Assembly: GCF_018390635.1 (NCBI RefSeq)
Contig: NZ_JAHBGE010000009.1
Span: 35,572 to 99,571 of the forward strand
Length of the DNA: 64,000 nt
Direction: 5' to 3'
From: Ancylobacter lacus
GTDB lineage: Bacteria > Pseudomonadota > Alphaproteobacteria > Rhizobiales > Xanthobacteraceae
In this document: positions 1-7,915 of the stretch, piece by piece
Numbering within the stretch: the first letter of the stretch is position 1
How the letters are laid out: each line of letters opens with the position of its first letter
The notes under the pieces: model-generated
Told to the model about the DNA's origin: nothing
The model's input: the letters and a program-made list of their open reading frames with translations, nothing else
Database searches by the model: none
Program-made: the position numbers and the translations under genes

Positions 1-612
1 GCCAAAGGCCACCCGGTTCATCGACACCATCACCACGAAGACGCCGATCAGAAGCCCGGCGGTCCTGCGCCGGGCCGGCGGCACGAAGGCGACCAGCGGC
101 AGCAGGCAGGCCACCAGCGCCGCCTCGCCGGAGACGAAGGAGCGATGGCCGAGCACCTCCCCCCCCATGTGCCAGGCCGGCAGAAAGGCGCTGGCGCCGC
201 CGAAATCGGACACGTTCACCGGCCTCGGCCGGTCCATAACCGCCTTGAGCACGCCGTTCACCAGCAGCGCCGGGCCCAGCAGGTAGAGCGAGACGAAGTA
301 GAGCGCTAAGCGCGGCGAGCACAGGCTGCGGCGCAGCGGGCTCAGCAGCTTGAGAACGAGTGTGGCGCCGAGCAGCAGCACCACGGTGAGCGGCACCAGC
401 GAGCCGACCTCGCGCAGGGTGCGCAGCACGCCCACATGCTTTGCCGCGAAACCCGCGGCCGGATCGTAGAACAGCTCAGAGACCGCGAGGTCGATGCCCG
501 GGAAGGTGATGAACAGCGCCGAGAGCAGCAGCGTCGCCGCCACGCAGCCTGCGAGAAGGCGGTCCTGCAGGAAAACCTGCCCGGCCACCCTCGCCCGTTC
601 CCAGCCCGGCAT
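1..612 (-). CDS. PAP2-family membrane phosphatase (partial, C-terminus off the window edge)
   Basis: First 204 residues of a polytopic membrane phosphatase of the PAP2/type 2 phosphatidic acid phosphatase superfamily, which removes phosphate from lipid substrates such as undecaprenyl-PP, phosphatidate or lipid A on the outer face of the inner membrane. I see hydrophobic segments at about residues 20-38, 70-90, 101-120 and 165-190. The first family motif is clear (K then DRPRPVN, near 125-135). The second reads GHRSFVSGEA, with Glu where most PAP2 enzymes have the PSGH histidine; I recall this variant from lipid A phosphatase-like members. The third motif begins (SMNRVAFG) and is cut by the window edge. 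The start is the ATG before PGWERAR. It is downstream of the LAB_N and ArnT-like genes on the same strand, so a role in lipid A or lipid-carrier dephosphorylation is inferred. Confidence 0.82.
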   Translation of the reverse strand, partial: MPGWERARVAGQVFLQDRLLAGCVAATLLLSALFITFPGIDLAVSELFYDPAAGFAAKHVGVLRTLREVGSLVPLTVVLLLGATLVLKLLSPLRRSLCSPRLALYFVSLYLLGPALLVNGVLKAVMDRPRPVNVSDFGGASAFLPAWHMGGEVLGHRSFVSGEAALVACLLPLVAFVPPARRRTAGLLIGVFVVMVSMNRVAFG

Positions 613-747
613 CCCCGCCCCCCTTCCGCACATTCCCGGCGCCTCCCGTAAGGCGCCGAACATCACGGTGTCACGACAGCGCCGTGACAATCCATGCCCT
701 GGATCAATTCTATACCGTTCGTACGGCGACGGTACTGCGACGGATCA

Positions 748-1074
748 TCAGCCGACCGAGCCCGACGGGCTCTCCGGTACCGCCGCCGCGCCGCTGTCCA
801 CCGGCAGGCCGGAACGCTCGCGGGTGATGAAATACAGGTTGCGGACATAGATCAGCAGCCCCGCCGCCTGTCCGACGATGAAGACCGGGTCCTGCCGGTA
901 GATGGCGTAGACCAGCAGCGTCGTCCCGCCGAGCAGCGAGAACACCCAGAACGCCATCGGCACCACCGACTTGCGGGCCCGCTCGCTGGCGATCCACTGC
1001 AGCAGGAACCGCGTGGTGAACAGGCCCTGCCCGACGAAGCCGAACACCAGCCAGGGGTCGAACGGAAAGTTCAT
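748..1074 (-). CDS. LAB_N (lipid A biosynthesis N-terminal) domain membrane protein
   Basis: Protein of 108 residues made almost entirely of the LAB_N domain, a three-helix membrane module found as a free protein beside glycosyltransferases and as an N-terminal domain of some lipid A synthesis proteins. The conserved stretch QWIASERARKSVVP lies at residues 26-39, with hydrophobic helices around 8-24, 40-58 and 64-83. A GGGAG-type ribosome site precedes the ATG by about 7 nt. It follows the ArnT-like glycosyltransferase by 63 bp on the same strand and is probably co-transcribed. The biochemical role of the free domain is not established; I infer a role in flipping or presenting lipid-linked sugars for lipid A modification. 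Confidence 0.85.
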   Translation of the reverse strand: MNFPFDPWLVFGFVGQGLFTTRFLLQWIASERARKSVVPMAFWVFSLLGGTTLLVYAIYRQDPVFIVGQAAGLLIYVRNLYFITRERSGLPVDSGAAAVPESPSGSVG

Positions 1075-1137
1075 GGAAGGCTCCCTCGGGTCCGGCCAGT
1101 GGCCGGTGTCCTTGTGTGTAATGGCTTGCCGGCAAGA

Positions 1138-2841
1138 TCAAGGCGAACCGGCACCGAGAAGCGACATGGTCAGCAGCCGGCCATTGCCGGTGTTAAGCCC
1201 GGTCACGGTGTCGAGCAGGCGCGGCGCCGGTCCGCCGCGTGCGGCCTGACGGGCATCGAACGCCGCCTTCTGGCGGTCGGAGACGATCGCCACCCGGCAG
1301 CCCGGTCCGGCGAGGAAATCGGCCGCGGCGGCGCCGTCGCCGAGACCGGTGTCCTTGCCGAGATAGAACAGCGCGCTCGCCTCGCTGTAGCCGGCGACGA
1401 AGAGCTGCGGCGCCGTGCACGGCGCGTGCGCCGCCACCGCCGCCGCCAGCCGGGGCGACAGCCACACCATGTCGAGCCGGGGGGCGACCACGCCGAAGCC
1501 CAGCCCGTAGAGCGCCACCGCCGCCGCGAACAGCCAGCGATAGGCCGTGGGCAGCGCCCCCGCCAGCGCCCGCCGCCCGGCCATGACGCCCGCCACCAGC
1601 CCGGCCAGCGCCAGCGCGAAGGACAGCGGCACCCATTGCTGCTGCAGCACCACCAGCGCCGCCGGCAGGGCGAAGGCGCTTGCCACCGCCCCGGCAGCGG
1701 CGGCCACCACCAGCCAGCGGGCCCAGCGCGGCGCCGGGTCGAGCCGGGGGGAATAGGCCGCCGCGCCCGCCAGCAGCGCGATGGCGGGGTAGGCCGGCAG
1801 GGTGTAGTGCGGCAGCTTGGTCGCGATCAGCTCGAACACGATCCAGAACGGGAGGATCCAGGCCAGCAGGAAGCGCACCTCGCGCTGCCGGCGATGTTCC
1901 CACACCCACGGCACGGCGGCGGCGGCCAGCGCCGCGCCGGGCCAGAACGCGATGAAGAAGGCGGCGAGATGGGCGCCCGGCGGGGCGCCGTGGGATTCCT
2001 GTCCCGCCGCCACCTTGCCGAGCAGGTCGTTGCCCACCGCCTCATGAAAGAAGTCGAGCCCGGAGGAGAGCGCGATGGCGATGACCCAGGGCAGCACGAT
2101 CAGCGCCAGCACCGGCACCCCGACCTTCGGGCGCAGCCGGGCCAGCCAGCCGGCGCGGCGGTCCACGATGAGCAGCGCGAGGATGGTGAGCGCCGCCAGC
2201 ATCGGGACGATGGGGCCCTTCAGCAATATGCCCGCGCCCATGGCGCACCAGAACAGCAGCGCCGGCCCCAGCCGGCGCGGCGCCTCGGCCGGGGCGAGGT
2301 AGCACAGCAGCAGCGCGAGCTGCCCGGCCACCGCCGCGGCGAGCTGGGTGGCGTCGGTCTTGGCGAGCCGCGCCTCGCCGTTCAGCACGAGGCAGGTGGC
2401 GAGCAGCGCCGCCCCCAGCAGCGCCGCGCGCGGACCGAACAGCCGCACGCCGATGGCGTGGGTCATCAGCACCGCGAGGATGGCGGCGATCAGCGAGGGC
2501 AGCCGCAACACCCAGATCGGCGCGGCGCCGTCGCCATGGCCGGTGAGATGGGCGGCGGCGCTCTGCAGCCAGTAGATGCCGATGGGTTTCTTGAAGCGCG
2601 GCTCGGCGCCGAGCCGCGGCGTCACATAATCCCCGCTCGCCAGCATCTGGCGGGTGGCCTGGGCGAAGCGGGCTTCGTCGCGGTCGACGGCAGGGAGGTG
2701 GAACAGCCCCGGCACCATCACCGCGAGGCAGAGCGCGACCAGCAGCACCCGGGCGACGACGGCGTTCGCCGCCAGCGCCGCCAGCCAGCGCCGTGGCGCC
2801 GCCGCTTCCGCGCCGGCCATCGATCCCGTGGTGTCCGCCAT
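1138..2841 (-). CDS. ArnT-like glycosyltransferase family 39 membrane protein
   Basis: Protein of 567 residues resembling the ArnT/PMT (GT39, GT-C fold) enzymes that transfer a sugar from a polyprenyl-phosphate donor to lipid A or protein on the periplasmic side. The first transmembrane helix (about 31-48) is followed by the acidic loop motif VDRDEARFAQ (residues 52-61), whose Asp/Glu pair is the usual catalytic/metal site. Next comes PRFKKPIGIYWLQ (81-93), typical of ArnT-like enzymes. About ten further hydrophobic helices follow, with a soluble C-terminal tail of about 100 residues. It heads a minus-strand group with the LAB_N and PAP2 genes. The transferred sugar (aminoarabinose, galacturonic acid or another) cannot be read from sequence. 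Confidence 0.85.
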   Translation of the reverse strand: MADTTGSMAGAEAAAPRRWLAALAANAVVARVLLVALCLAVMVPGLFHLPAVDRDEARFAQATRQMLASGDYVTPRLGAEPRFKKPIGIYWLQSAAAHLTGHGDGAAPIWVLRLPSLIAAILAVLMTHAIGVRLFGPRAALLGAALLATCLVLNGEARLAKTDATQLAAAVAGQLALLLCYLAPAEAPRRLGPALLFWCAMGAGILLKGPIVPMLAALTILALLIVDRRAGWLARLRPKVGVPVLALIVLPWVIAIALSSGLDFFHEAVGNDLLGKVAAGQESHGAPPGAHLAAFFIAFWPGAALAAAAVPWVWEHRRQREVRFLLAWILPFWIVFELIATKLPHYTLPAYPAIALLAGAAAYSPRLDPAPRWARWLVVAAAAGAVASAFALPAALVVLQQQWVPLSFALALAGLVAGVMAGRRALAGALPTAYRWLFAAAVALYGLGFGVVAPRLDMVWLSPRLAAAVAAHAPCTAPQLFVAGYSEASALFYLGKDTGLGDGAAAADFLAGPGCRVAIVSDRQKAAFDARQAARGGPAPRLLDTVTGLNTGNGRLLTMSLLGAGSP

Positions 2842-2985
2842 ACGCCCTCACGCCGCGTCGCCGGCAGACCTGCTGCGGGCGTTCCATGGCGGACGTATGA
2901 CACGGCCGGGCGGGGCCGCGAAAGATCACCAAGCGTCAGCCGCCGGGGCGGCAGGGCGCCGCGCCCGAAGCCGGGGCCGCTGGCG

Positions 2986-3237
2986 TCAGTCCGGCAGGCC
3001 GGGCTCGACCAGAATCGCGTTGGATTCCGCCCACCATTGAAAGGCGTTGCTGGCCTCGATGACCTCTTCGGTGCTGTCGGCGGCCTGAAGCCGGCGGATC
3101 AGCCCCTCCTGGTCGCCTTTCGGCTGGGGATTGGCGGTGGCGAAAGCCAGCGCCTCCTCGAGGGTCTCGATCTCGAAGACGGCGGAGCCGGCGCGCACGC
3201 GCAGCGGGGGCATGAGGCGGGTGGTGTTGGTATCCAT
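2986..3237 (-). CDS. small hypothetical protein (possibly DUF982-like)
   Basis: Protein of 83 residues with no signal peptide and no membrane segment. The order (beta-type PLRVRAGSAVFEIE, helix ETLEEALAFA, then a C-terminal helix with SNAFQWWAESNAIL) faintly recalls the DUF982 proteins common in Hyphomicrobiales, but the match is too weak for me to name the family. It stands alone between the divergently oriented SDR gene and the glycosyltransferase gene. The coding strand is supported mainly by a continuous sensible protein starting at ATG. The 147 bp on its 5' side is shared with the SDR gene. Function unknown. Confidence 0.6.
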   Translation of the reverse strand: MDTNTTRLMPPLRVRAGSAVFEIETLEEALAFATANPQPKGDQEGLIRRLQAADSTEEVIEASNAFQWWAESNAILVEPGLPD

Positions 3238-3384
3238 GGCGAATCAATGCCGCAGCGCCCCGTCGGTTCCGCGCGTGGGTCACCGCGCCCGGCATGGCCG
3301 AAGGCGGCACCGACGCTCTTGCCCGCCCCTCGCCGCCACCGCATGATCCGCGCCCGCATCAACACTGTTTCCACGGAGTGAACC

Positions 3385-4146
3385 ATGGATCTGGGACTTA
3401 AGGGGCTGCGCGCGCTCGTCACCGGCGGCACCAAGGGCATCGGCCGGGCCATTGCCGAGACCTTCGCGGCGGAGGGCGCCGACATCGCCATCTGCGCGCG
3501 CAAGGCGGAGGAGGTGGACGCCGCGGTCGCCGCCCTCGCCGCCAAGGGCGTGCGCGCCACCGGCCGCGCGGTGGATGTCGCGGACGGTCCCGGCCTCGCC
3601 GCCTGGGTGAAGGACGTGGGGGAGGAATTCGGCGGGCTCGACATCGTGGTGGCGAATGTCAGCGCGCTGGCCATCGGCCAGGACGAGGCGAGCTGGAACG
3701 CCAGCTACCAGACCGACATGATGGGCACGGTGCGGCTGGTGGATGCCGCCATGCCGTGGCTGGAGGCCAGCAAGGCCGCCGCCATCGTCACCATCTCCAG
3801 CGTGTCCGGCCGCGAGGTGGATTTCGCCGCCGGGCCCTACGGCACCTTCAAGGCGGCGATCATCCACTACACCCAGGGCCTCGCCTTCCAGCTCGCGGCC
3901 AAGAACATCCGCGCCAACACGGTCTCGCCGGGCAATACCTATTTCGAGGGCGGCGTCTGGAACCAGATCAAGGACGGCAACCCCGAGCTCTACGCCACCG
4001 CCCTCGCCCTCAACCCCACCGGGCGCATGGGCACGCCGCAGGAAATGGCCAATGCCGCCGTGTTCCTGGCGAGCCCGGCCGCCAGCTTCATCACCGGCAC
4101 AAATCTGGTGGTGGACGGCGCCCTGACCCGGGGCGTGCAGTTCTGA
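3385..4146 (+). CDS. SDR-family NAD(P)-dependent oxidoreductase
   Basis: Classical short-chain dehydrogenase/reductase of 253 residues. The cofactor loop TGGTKGIG is at residues 13-20. Catalytic Ser lies in TISSVSG (138/139), and the Tyr-x-x-x-Lys pair is Y152/K156 in PYGTFK. The usual NNAG structural motif is replaced by NVSA at 91-94, a variation seen in a subset of SDRs. The C-terminus ends in the common FITGTNLVVDGALTRG pattern. GGAG precedes the ATG at ribosome-site distance. It is monocistronic: a strong hairpin follows the stop and separates it from the convergent DUF336 gene. The Arg in the carbonyl-facing loop (ICARK) suggests NADP preference, but the substrate cannot be predicted. 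Confidence 0.92.
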   Translation: MDLGLKGLRALVTGGTKGIGRAIAETFAAEGADIAICARKAEEVDAAVAALAAKGVRATGRAVDVADGPGLAAWVKDVGEEFGGLDIVVANVSALAIGQDEASWNASYQTDMMGTVRLVDAAMPWLEASKAAAIVTISSVSGREVDFAAGPYGTFKAAIIHYTQGLAFQLAAKNIRANTVSPGNTYFEGGVWNQIKDGNPELYATALALNPTGRMGTPQEMANAAVFLASPAASFITGTNLVVDGALTRGVQF

Positions 4147-4173
4147 GACCGGCGCCGCCGGCATGGGCGAAAA

Positions 4174-4198
4174 GGGCCGGGGCACCCTGCCCCGGCCC
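4174..4198. terminator. bidirectional terminator hairpin between SDR and DUF336 genes
   Basis: Perfect 11-bp stem (GGGCCGGGGCA / TGCCCCGGCCC) with a 3-nt loop in the convergent gap. On the minus strand it is followed directly by TTTTCGC, a reasonable U-tract for the DUF336 gene. On the plus strand it is followed by CGGTTTCCC, a weaker one for the SDR gene. Confidence 0.7.
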
Positions 4199-4282
4199 GG
4201 TTTCCCGGCGCCGCGGCAAGGCCGCCCGTTCCCGATCGCCGCGACCGGCGCGGCGATCCCGTTCTTGATGCGGCCGACGCGC

Positions 4283-4720
4283 TCAGTCCTGTCCGGGGTC
4301 GCCGGTGAGGCCGGCGGCGGCGATGCCGGCCAGCGCGGCGGCCTCGTCATTGTCCGAGGTGTCGCCGGAAATGCCGACCGCGCCGACGATCTCGCCCGCG
4401 GCGTCGCGGATCAGCACCCCGCCCGGCACCGGCACCAGCGCGCCGCCCGCGACATGGGACACCGAGGCGACGAAGAAGGCCTGCTCCTTCGCCCGCTTGA
4501 AGATGGAGCGCGAACCGATGCCGAGCGCAAGCGCGCCATAGGCCTTGCCATGGGCGATCTCGCTGCGCTTGAGGGCGGAGCCGTCCTCGATCGCGGCGGC
4601 CTTGAGCGCGCCGCGGGCGTCGAGCACCACGACGCCCATCGGCTTGAAGCCGCCGGCGCGGCAGTGGTCCAGAGCGGTGGCGACAATGGTCTGCGCCGCC
4701 TGGAGGGTCAGGGTGGTCAT
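4283..4720 (-). CDS. DUF336 / GlcG-HbpS family protein
   Basis: Protein of 145 residues of the DUF336 (GlcG/HbpS-like) family. These are small alpha/beta proteins that bind heme or other small ligands or accompany oxidative and diol metabolism genes. Family hallmarks are ALDHCRAGGFKPMGVVVLD in the first 40 residues, the KAYGALALG helix, and the GALVPVPGGVLIRDAAGEIVGAVGISG hairpin with the conserved GAVGxSG turn. The reading frame is open far upstream, but I chose the ATG before TTLTLQAAQ because upstream codons overlap the neighbouring binding-protein gene and do not look like protein. It lies 86 bp after that gene on the same strand and may be co-transcribed. The exact function is not inferable. 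Confidence 0.85.
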   Translation of the reverse strand: MTTLTLQAAQTIVATALDHCRAGGFKPMGVVVLDARGALKAAAIEDGSALKRSEIAHGKAYGALALGIGSRSIFKRAKEQAFFVASVSHVAGGALVPVPGGVLIRDAAGEIVGAVGISGDTSDNDEAAALAGIAAAGLTGDPGQD

Positions 4721-4806
4721 GGCGTCCTCGCACAGGGTTCGGCCCGCCTCGGGCGGCAGGCCGTCAGGTTGGTCCGGAAAATGGAAGGCGGCCGCGGGCC
4801 GGCGCC

Positions 4807-5835
4807 TCAGCGGATCGGCGGGGCGTAGAGGATGCCGCCGGCGCTCCAGATCTGGTTGACGCCGCGCGGGATGGCGAGCTTCGAGCCCGAGCCGACATTG
4901 CGCTCGAACACCTCGCCGTAATTGCCGACCGCCTTCACGATCCGCACCGCCCAGTCGTCGGTGAGGCCGAGCTGGGTGCCGAAATGGCCGTCCGTGCCGA
5001 CGAAGCGCTTCACCGCCGGCTTCTGCGAGGCCTTGGCCTGTTCCAGCGTCTCGGTGCTGATGCCGAGTTCCTCGGCGTTCACCAGCGCGAACAGGCTCCA
5101 CTTCACCACGTTGAACCAGGCATCGTCGCCCTGCCGCACCACCGGGCCGAGCGGCTCCTTGGAGATGACGTCGGGCAGCACGATGTGGTCGGCGGGGTTC
5201 GCCAGCTTCAGCCGCAGCGCGTAGAGCTGGGAGACGTCGGTGGTCAGCACCCCGCAGGTGCCGTCGCCATAGGCCTTCACCAGCTCGTCGACGCCCGGCA
5301 GCTCGATCAGCTCCAGCGTCATGTTGTTCTGGGCGAAGTAGTCGCGCGCATTGGCGGCGCTGGTGGTGCCGGCCTGGGTGCAGACCTTGGAGCCGGTCAG
5401 CTCCAGCGCCGAGGTGAGGTTGCGCGCGGCCGGCACCATGAAGCCCTGGCCGTCAAAATAGGACACGGCGGGAAACAGCAGCTTCAGCTCGGCCTCGCGC
5501 TGCAGCGTCCAGGTCGAGTTGCGCGAGAGCAGGTCGACATCGCCCTTCGCCAGCGCGGGAAAGCGCGCCTCGGCGCTGAGCGGGACATAGGTGACCTTCG
5601 AGGCGTCGTCGAAGATCGCCGCCGCCACCGCCTTGCACAGGTCGACGTCGAAGCCGCTCCACTGGCCCTTGTCGTCGGGCGCGGAGAAGCCGGCGAGGCC
5701 CTGGTTGACGCCGCATTTCAGCGTGCCGCGGGCCTTCACGTCGGCCAGCGTGTCGGCGTGGGCGCGTACCGGCGCGAGGCACTGCGCGGCCAGAACGAGG
5801 CCGGCCGCGGCCAGCACGGTTGCGAAACGTTTCAT
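4807..5835 (-). CDS. amino-acid ABC transporter substrate-binding protein (AapJ/BztA-like)
   Basis: Periplasmic binding protein of 342 residues of the family that includes AapJ and BztA (general L-amino-acid or Glu/Gln uptake). A signal peptide occupies about residues 1-26 (ATVLAAAGLVLAAQCLAPVRAHA). It is followed by the family start LADVKARGTLKCGVNQGLAGFS and the hallmark YVPLSAEARFPALAKGDVDLL. Two Cys pairs (SKVCTQAG and GTCGVL) are typical of AapJ-like proteins. The ATG before KRFATVL was chosen because it gives a normal leader; the open frame continues upstream without protein-like sequence. No permease or ATPase gene lies next to it, so its transport partner must be encoded elsewhere. 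Confidence 0.9.
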   Translation of the reverse strand: MKRFATVLAAAGLVLAAQCLAPVRAHADTLADVKARGTLKCGVNQGLAGFSAPDDKGQWSGFDVDLCKAVAAAIFDDASKVTYVPLSAEARFPALAKGDVDLLSRNSTWTLQREAELKLLFPAVSYFDGQGFMVPAARNLTSALELTGSKVCTQAGTTSAANARDYFAQNNMTLELIELPGVDELVKAYGDGTCGVLTTDVSQLYALRLKLANPADHIVLPDVISKEPLGPVVRQGDDAWFNVVKWSLFALVNAEELGISTETLEQAKASQKPAVKRFVGTDGHFGTQLGLTDDWAVRIVKAVGNYGEVFERNVGSGSKLAIPRGVNQIWSAGGILYAPPIR

Positions 5836-5883
5836 GATCCCCCCATTGCCGCCGGCCGGACCGGCGTCGTCCTGTGGCATCCC

Positions 5884-5931
5884 GGCGGGCCGCAGCGGCC
5901 CGCCCGTAGCGCCGGCATGTGGCATGCCGGC
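5884..5931. terminator. two consecutive GC-rich hairpins
   Basis: Two perfect stem-loops lie in the 139-bp gap after the L,D-transpeptidase gene and upstream of the amino-acid binding-protein gene. The first is GGCGGGCCG/CGGCCCGCC with a 3-nt loop (5884-5904). The second is GCCGGCATG/CATGCCGGC with loop TGG (5911-5931). No clear U-tract follows either, so they may be a terminator pair or mRNA-stabilising structures. Confidence 0.5.
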
Positions 5932-5974
5932 GGTCTGTGCGCCGGCATCCGGCGGCGGTCGTCGGCCCCGGCGC

Positions 5975-6616
5975 TCAGAGCGTCGGCGCCTGCCGGATGA
6001 TGACCTTCGTGCCCACCGGCACGCGGTTGTAGAGGTCGGTGACATCGGCGTTCACCAGCCGGAAGCAGCCGGAGGACACCGCGAGGCCGATCGTGTCGGG
6101 CATGTTGGTGCCGTGGATGCGGTACACCGTCTTGCCGAGATAGAGCGCGGCCGAGCCCATCGGGTTGCCGGGGCCGCCGGCCATGAAGCGCGGCAGATAG
6201 GGCTGGCGGGCGATCATCTCCGGCGGCGGGGTCCAGTCCGGCCACTCCGCCTTGCGGGTGACGTGCTCGAGCCCGGACCACTGGAAGCCGTCGCGCCCGA
6301 CCCCGATGCCGTAGCGGATGGCGCGGTTGTCGCCCTGCACGAGATAGAGGAACCGCTCGTCGGTGTGGATGATGATGGTGCCCGGCGGCTCGGTGGTGCG
6401 GAAATAGACCGGCTGCTTGCGGAAGGCGGGGTCGAGCTGGGACTCGCCGTCCGAGGGCACATAGCCCGGCTTCTCGTCGATCTGCATCACGGTGTTGCGC
6501 AGGTCGGCGGGCGGGCGGGTCTGCGCCCCGGCGCTGGACAGCAGCGCGCCGGTGAGCGCCAGCACGGCGACCGCAAGGGCGCCGCCGCCGGCGCGGGAGA
6601 GAAGGGATGTACGCAT
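5975..6616 (-). CDS. L,D-transpeptidase (YkuD domain)
   Basis: Exported protein of 213 residues with a YkuD catalytic domain, which forms 3-3 peptidoglycan cross-links or attaches proteins to peptidoglycan in the periplasm. The signal peptide covers about residues 1-31 (ending LLSSAGAQT). The catalytic signature is complete: HGTN at about 168-171, then SSGCFR with nucleophile Cys at about 184. The ATG before RTSLLSRAGG was preferred over one 45 nt upstream because it starts a normal leader and has GAGGAAAGG just upstream. It stands between the DhaK gene and the orphan binding protein without functional linkage to either. Confidence 0.92.
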   Translation of the reverse strand: MRTSLLSRAGGGALAVAVLALTGALLSSAGAQTRPPADLRNTVMQIDEKPGYVPSDGESQLDPAFRKQPVYFRTTEPPGTIIIHTDERFLYLVQGDNRAIRYGIGVGRDGFQWSGLEHVTRKAEWPDWTPPPEMIARQPYLPRFMAGGPGNPMGSAALYLGKTVYRIHGTNMPDTIGLAVSSGCFRLVNADVTDLYNRVPVGTKVIIRQAPTL

Positions 6617-6760
6617 CCTCGGCCTTTCCTCGTCGGGGCACGGCGCCTTGTGCCGGCGCACGGCCCAAATCAGCCATGTCGTCGCCCGGGAGGATGGAAG
6701 GCGGGAAACGGGCGGAAGTCAACGCCCGCCCCCTGTGGAAGCGATCACCGCCGCGCCGCC

Positions 6761-7750
6761 TCAGCGGCCCCAGCGCAGCGTCGCGGTCTCCACCGGCGCG
6801 TCCCACAGCGGCAGCCATTCCTCGTCGAGCGCGGCGAGCGAGATCGAGCAGCCCGCCATCTCCAGCGAGGTGACGTAATTGCCGGTGAGGTAGCGCGCGA
6901 CCTTGACGCCGTGGCGGTCGAGGATGCGGCCGGCGGCCTGCACCATGAGGTAGAGCTCGATCATCGGGGTGCCGCCGAAGCCGTTCACCAGCAGCAGGCA
7001 GGGCGCGCCGGGCGCGGGGTCGAGGTCCTTCAGCACCGTCTCCACCAGCTCCTCGGCGATGGCGTCGGCCGAGGCGAGCTTCACCCGCCGCCGGCCCGGC
7101 TCGCCATGGATGCCCACCCCCATCTCCATCTCGTCCTCGCCGATCTGGAAGGTGGGGGTGCCGGCGGCGGGCACGGTGCAGGAGGTGAGCGCGACACCCA
7201 TGGAGCGGGTGCGCCGGTTCACCGCGTCGCCCAGCTCCTTCAGCGCGGCGAGCGGGCGGCCCTGCTCGGCGGCGGCGCCGAGGATCTTCTCCACCACCAG
7301 CGTGCCGGCGACCCCGCGCCGCCCGGTGGACCAGGTCGAGGCCTCCACCGCGACGTCGTCGTCGGTGACGACGGTGGCGATCGGGCTGCCGGTGATCTCG
7401 GCGGCCATCTCGAAATTCATCACGTCGCCCTCGTAGTTCTTCACCACGAGCAGCACCCCGGCGCCGGTGTCGACCGCCTCGATGGCGGCGACGATCTGGT
7501 CCGGCGTCGGCGAGGTGAAGACCTGGCCGGGGCAGGCGGCGTCCAGCATGCCGTGGCCGATGAAGCCGGCATGCATCGGCTCATGGCCGGAGCCGCCGCC
7601 GGAGACGAGGCCGACCTTGCCGGGCGAGAGCGCGGCGCGGGCGATGAACCGGCGCTCCTCGCCGAGCCGGACCAGCCCGGCATGGGCGCGGGCGAAGCCG
7701 TCGAGGCTGTCCTCCAGCAGGGTCGCGGGGGTATTGATGAACTTCTTCAT
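6761..7750 (-). CDS. dhaK: dihydroxyacetone kinase, DhaK subunit
   Basis: Substrate-binding subunit (329 residues) of PTS-type dihydroxyacetone kinase, which holds dihydroxyacetone covalently for phosphorylation by ADP-bound DhaL. The glycine loop GGGSGHEPMH (51-60) and the GIHGEPG motif are both present; the latter carries His215, the residue expected to form the hemiaminal with substrate. Length matches the family (about 330). It is the last gene of the long minus-strand cluster, separated from the HTH gene by 165 bp that holds a 13-bp tandem repeat. No ATP-binding domain is fused, so the enzyme should depend on the DhaL and phosphorelay proteins encoded upstream. Confidence 0.95.
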   Translation of the reverse strand: MKKFINTPATLLEDSLDGFARAHAGLVRLGEERRFIARAALSPGKVGLVSGGGSGHEPMHAGFIGHGMLDAACPGQVFTSPTPDQIVAAIEAVDTGAGVLLVVKNYEGDVMNFEMAAEITGSPIATVVTDDDVAVEASTWSTGRRGVAGTLVVEKILGAAAEQGRPLAALKELGDAVNRRTRSMGVALTSCTVPAAGTPTFQIGEDEMEMGVGIHGEPGRRRVKLASADAIAEELVETVLKDLDPAPGAPCLLLVNGFGGTPMIELYLMVQAAGRILDRHGVKVARYLTGNYVTSLEMAGCSISLAALDEEWLPLWDAPVETATLRWGR

Positions 7751-7843
7751 GGCGTTTCCTCAGGCGTTTCCTCGAAGGAGCCGGCACGCCTCTGCGGGCG
7801 GGTCCGGCGGCGCGGCGCGGCAAGTCGGCGCGGCGGATCGGCG

Positions 7844-7895
7844 GCGGCCGGGGTCGGCGGCCGGGGTCGGCGGCCGGGGTCGGCGGCCGGGGTCG
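7844..7895. repeat. 13-bp tandem repeat, four copies
   Basis: Four perfect head-to-tail copies of GCGGCCGGGGTCG, with degenerate partial copies on both sides, in the spacer between the HTH gene and dhaK. The unit is not a multiple of three and lies outside coding sequence. It could form alternative GC-rich mRNA structure ahead of dhaK or be a slippage product. Confidence 0.85.
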
Positions 7896-7915
7896 GCGAC
7901 CGCAGGCCGGGCGGC

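Noticed and set aside
694..3381. 895-codon plus-strand frame over the glycosyltransferase region
   Set aside because: Arg/Gly/His-rich sequence without domains, antisense to the ArnT-like and LAB_N genes; caused by extreme GC at third positions.
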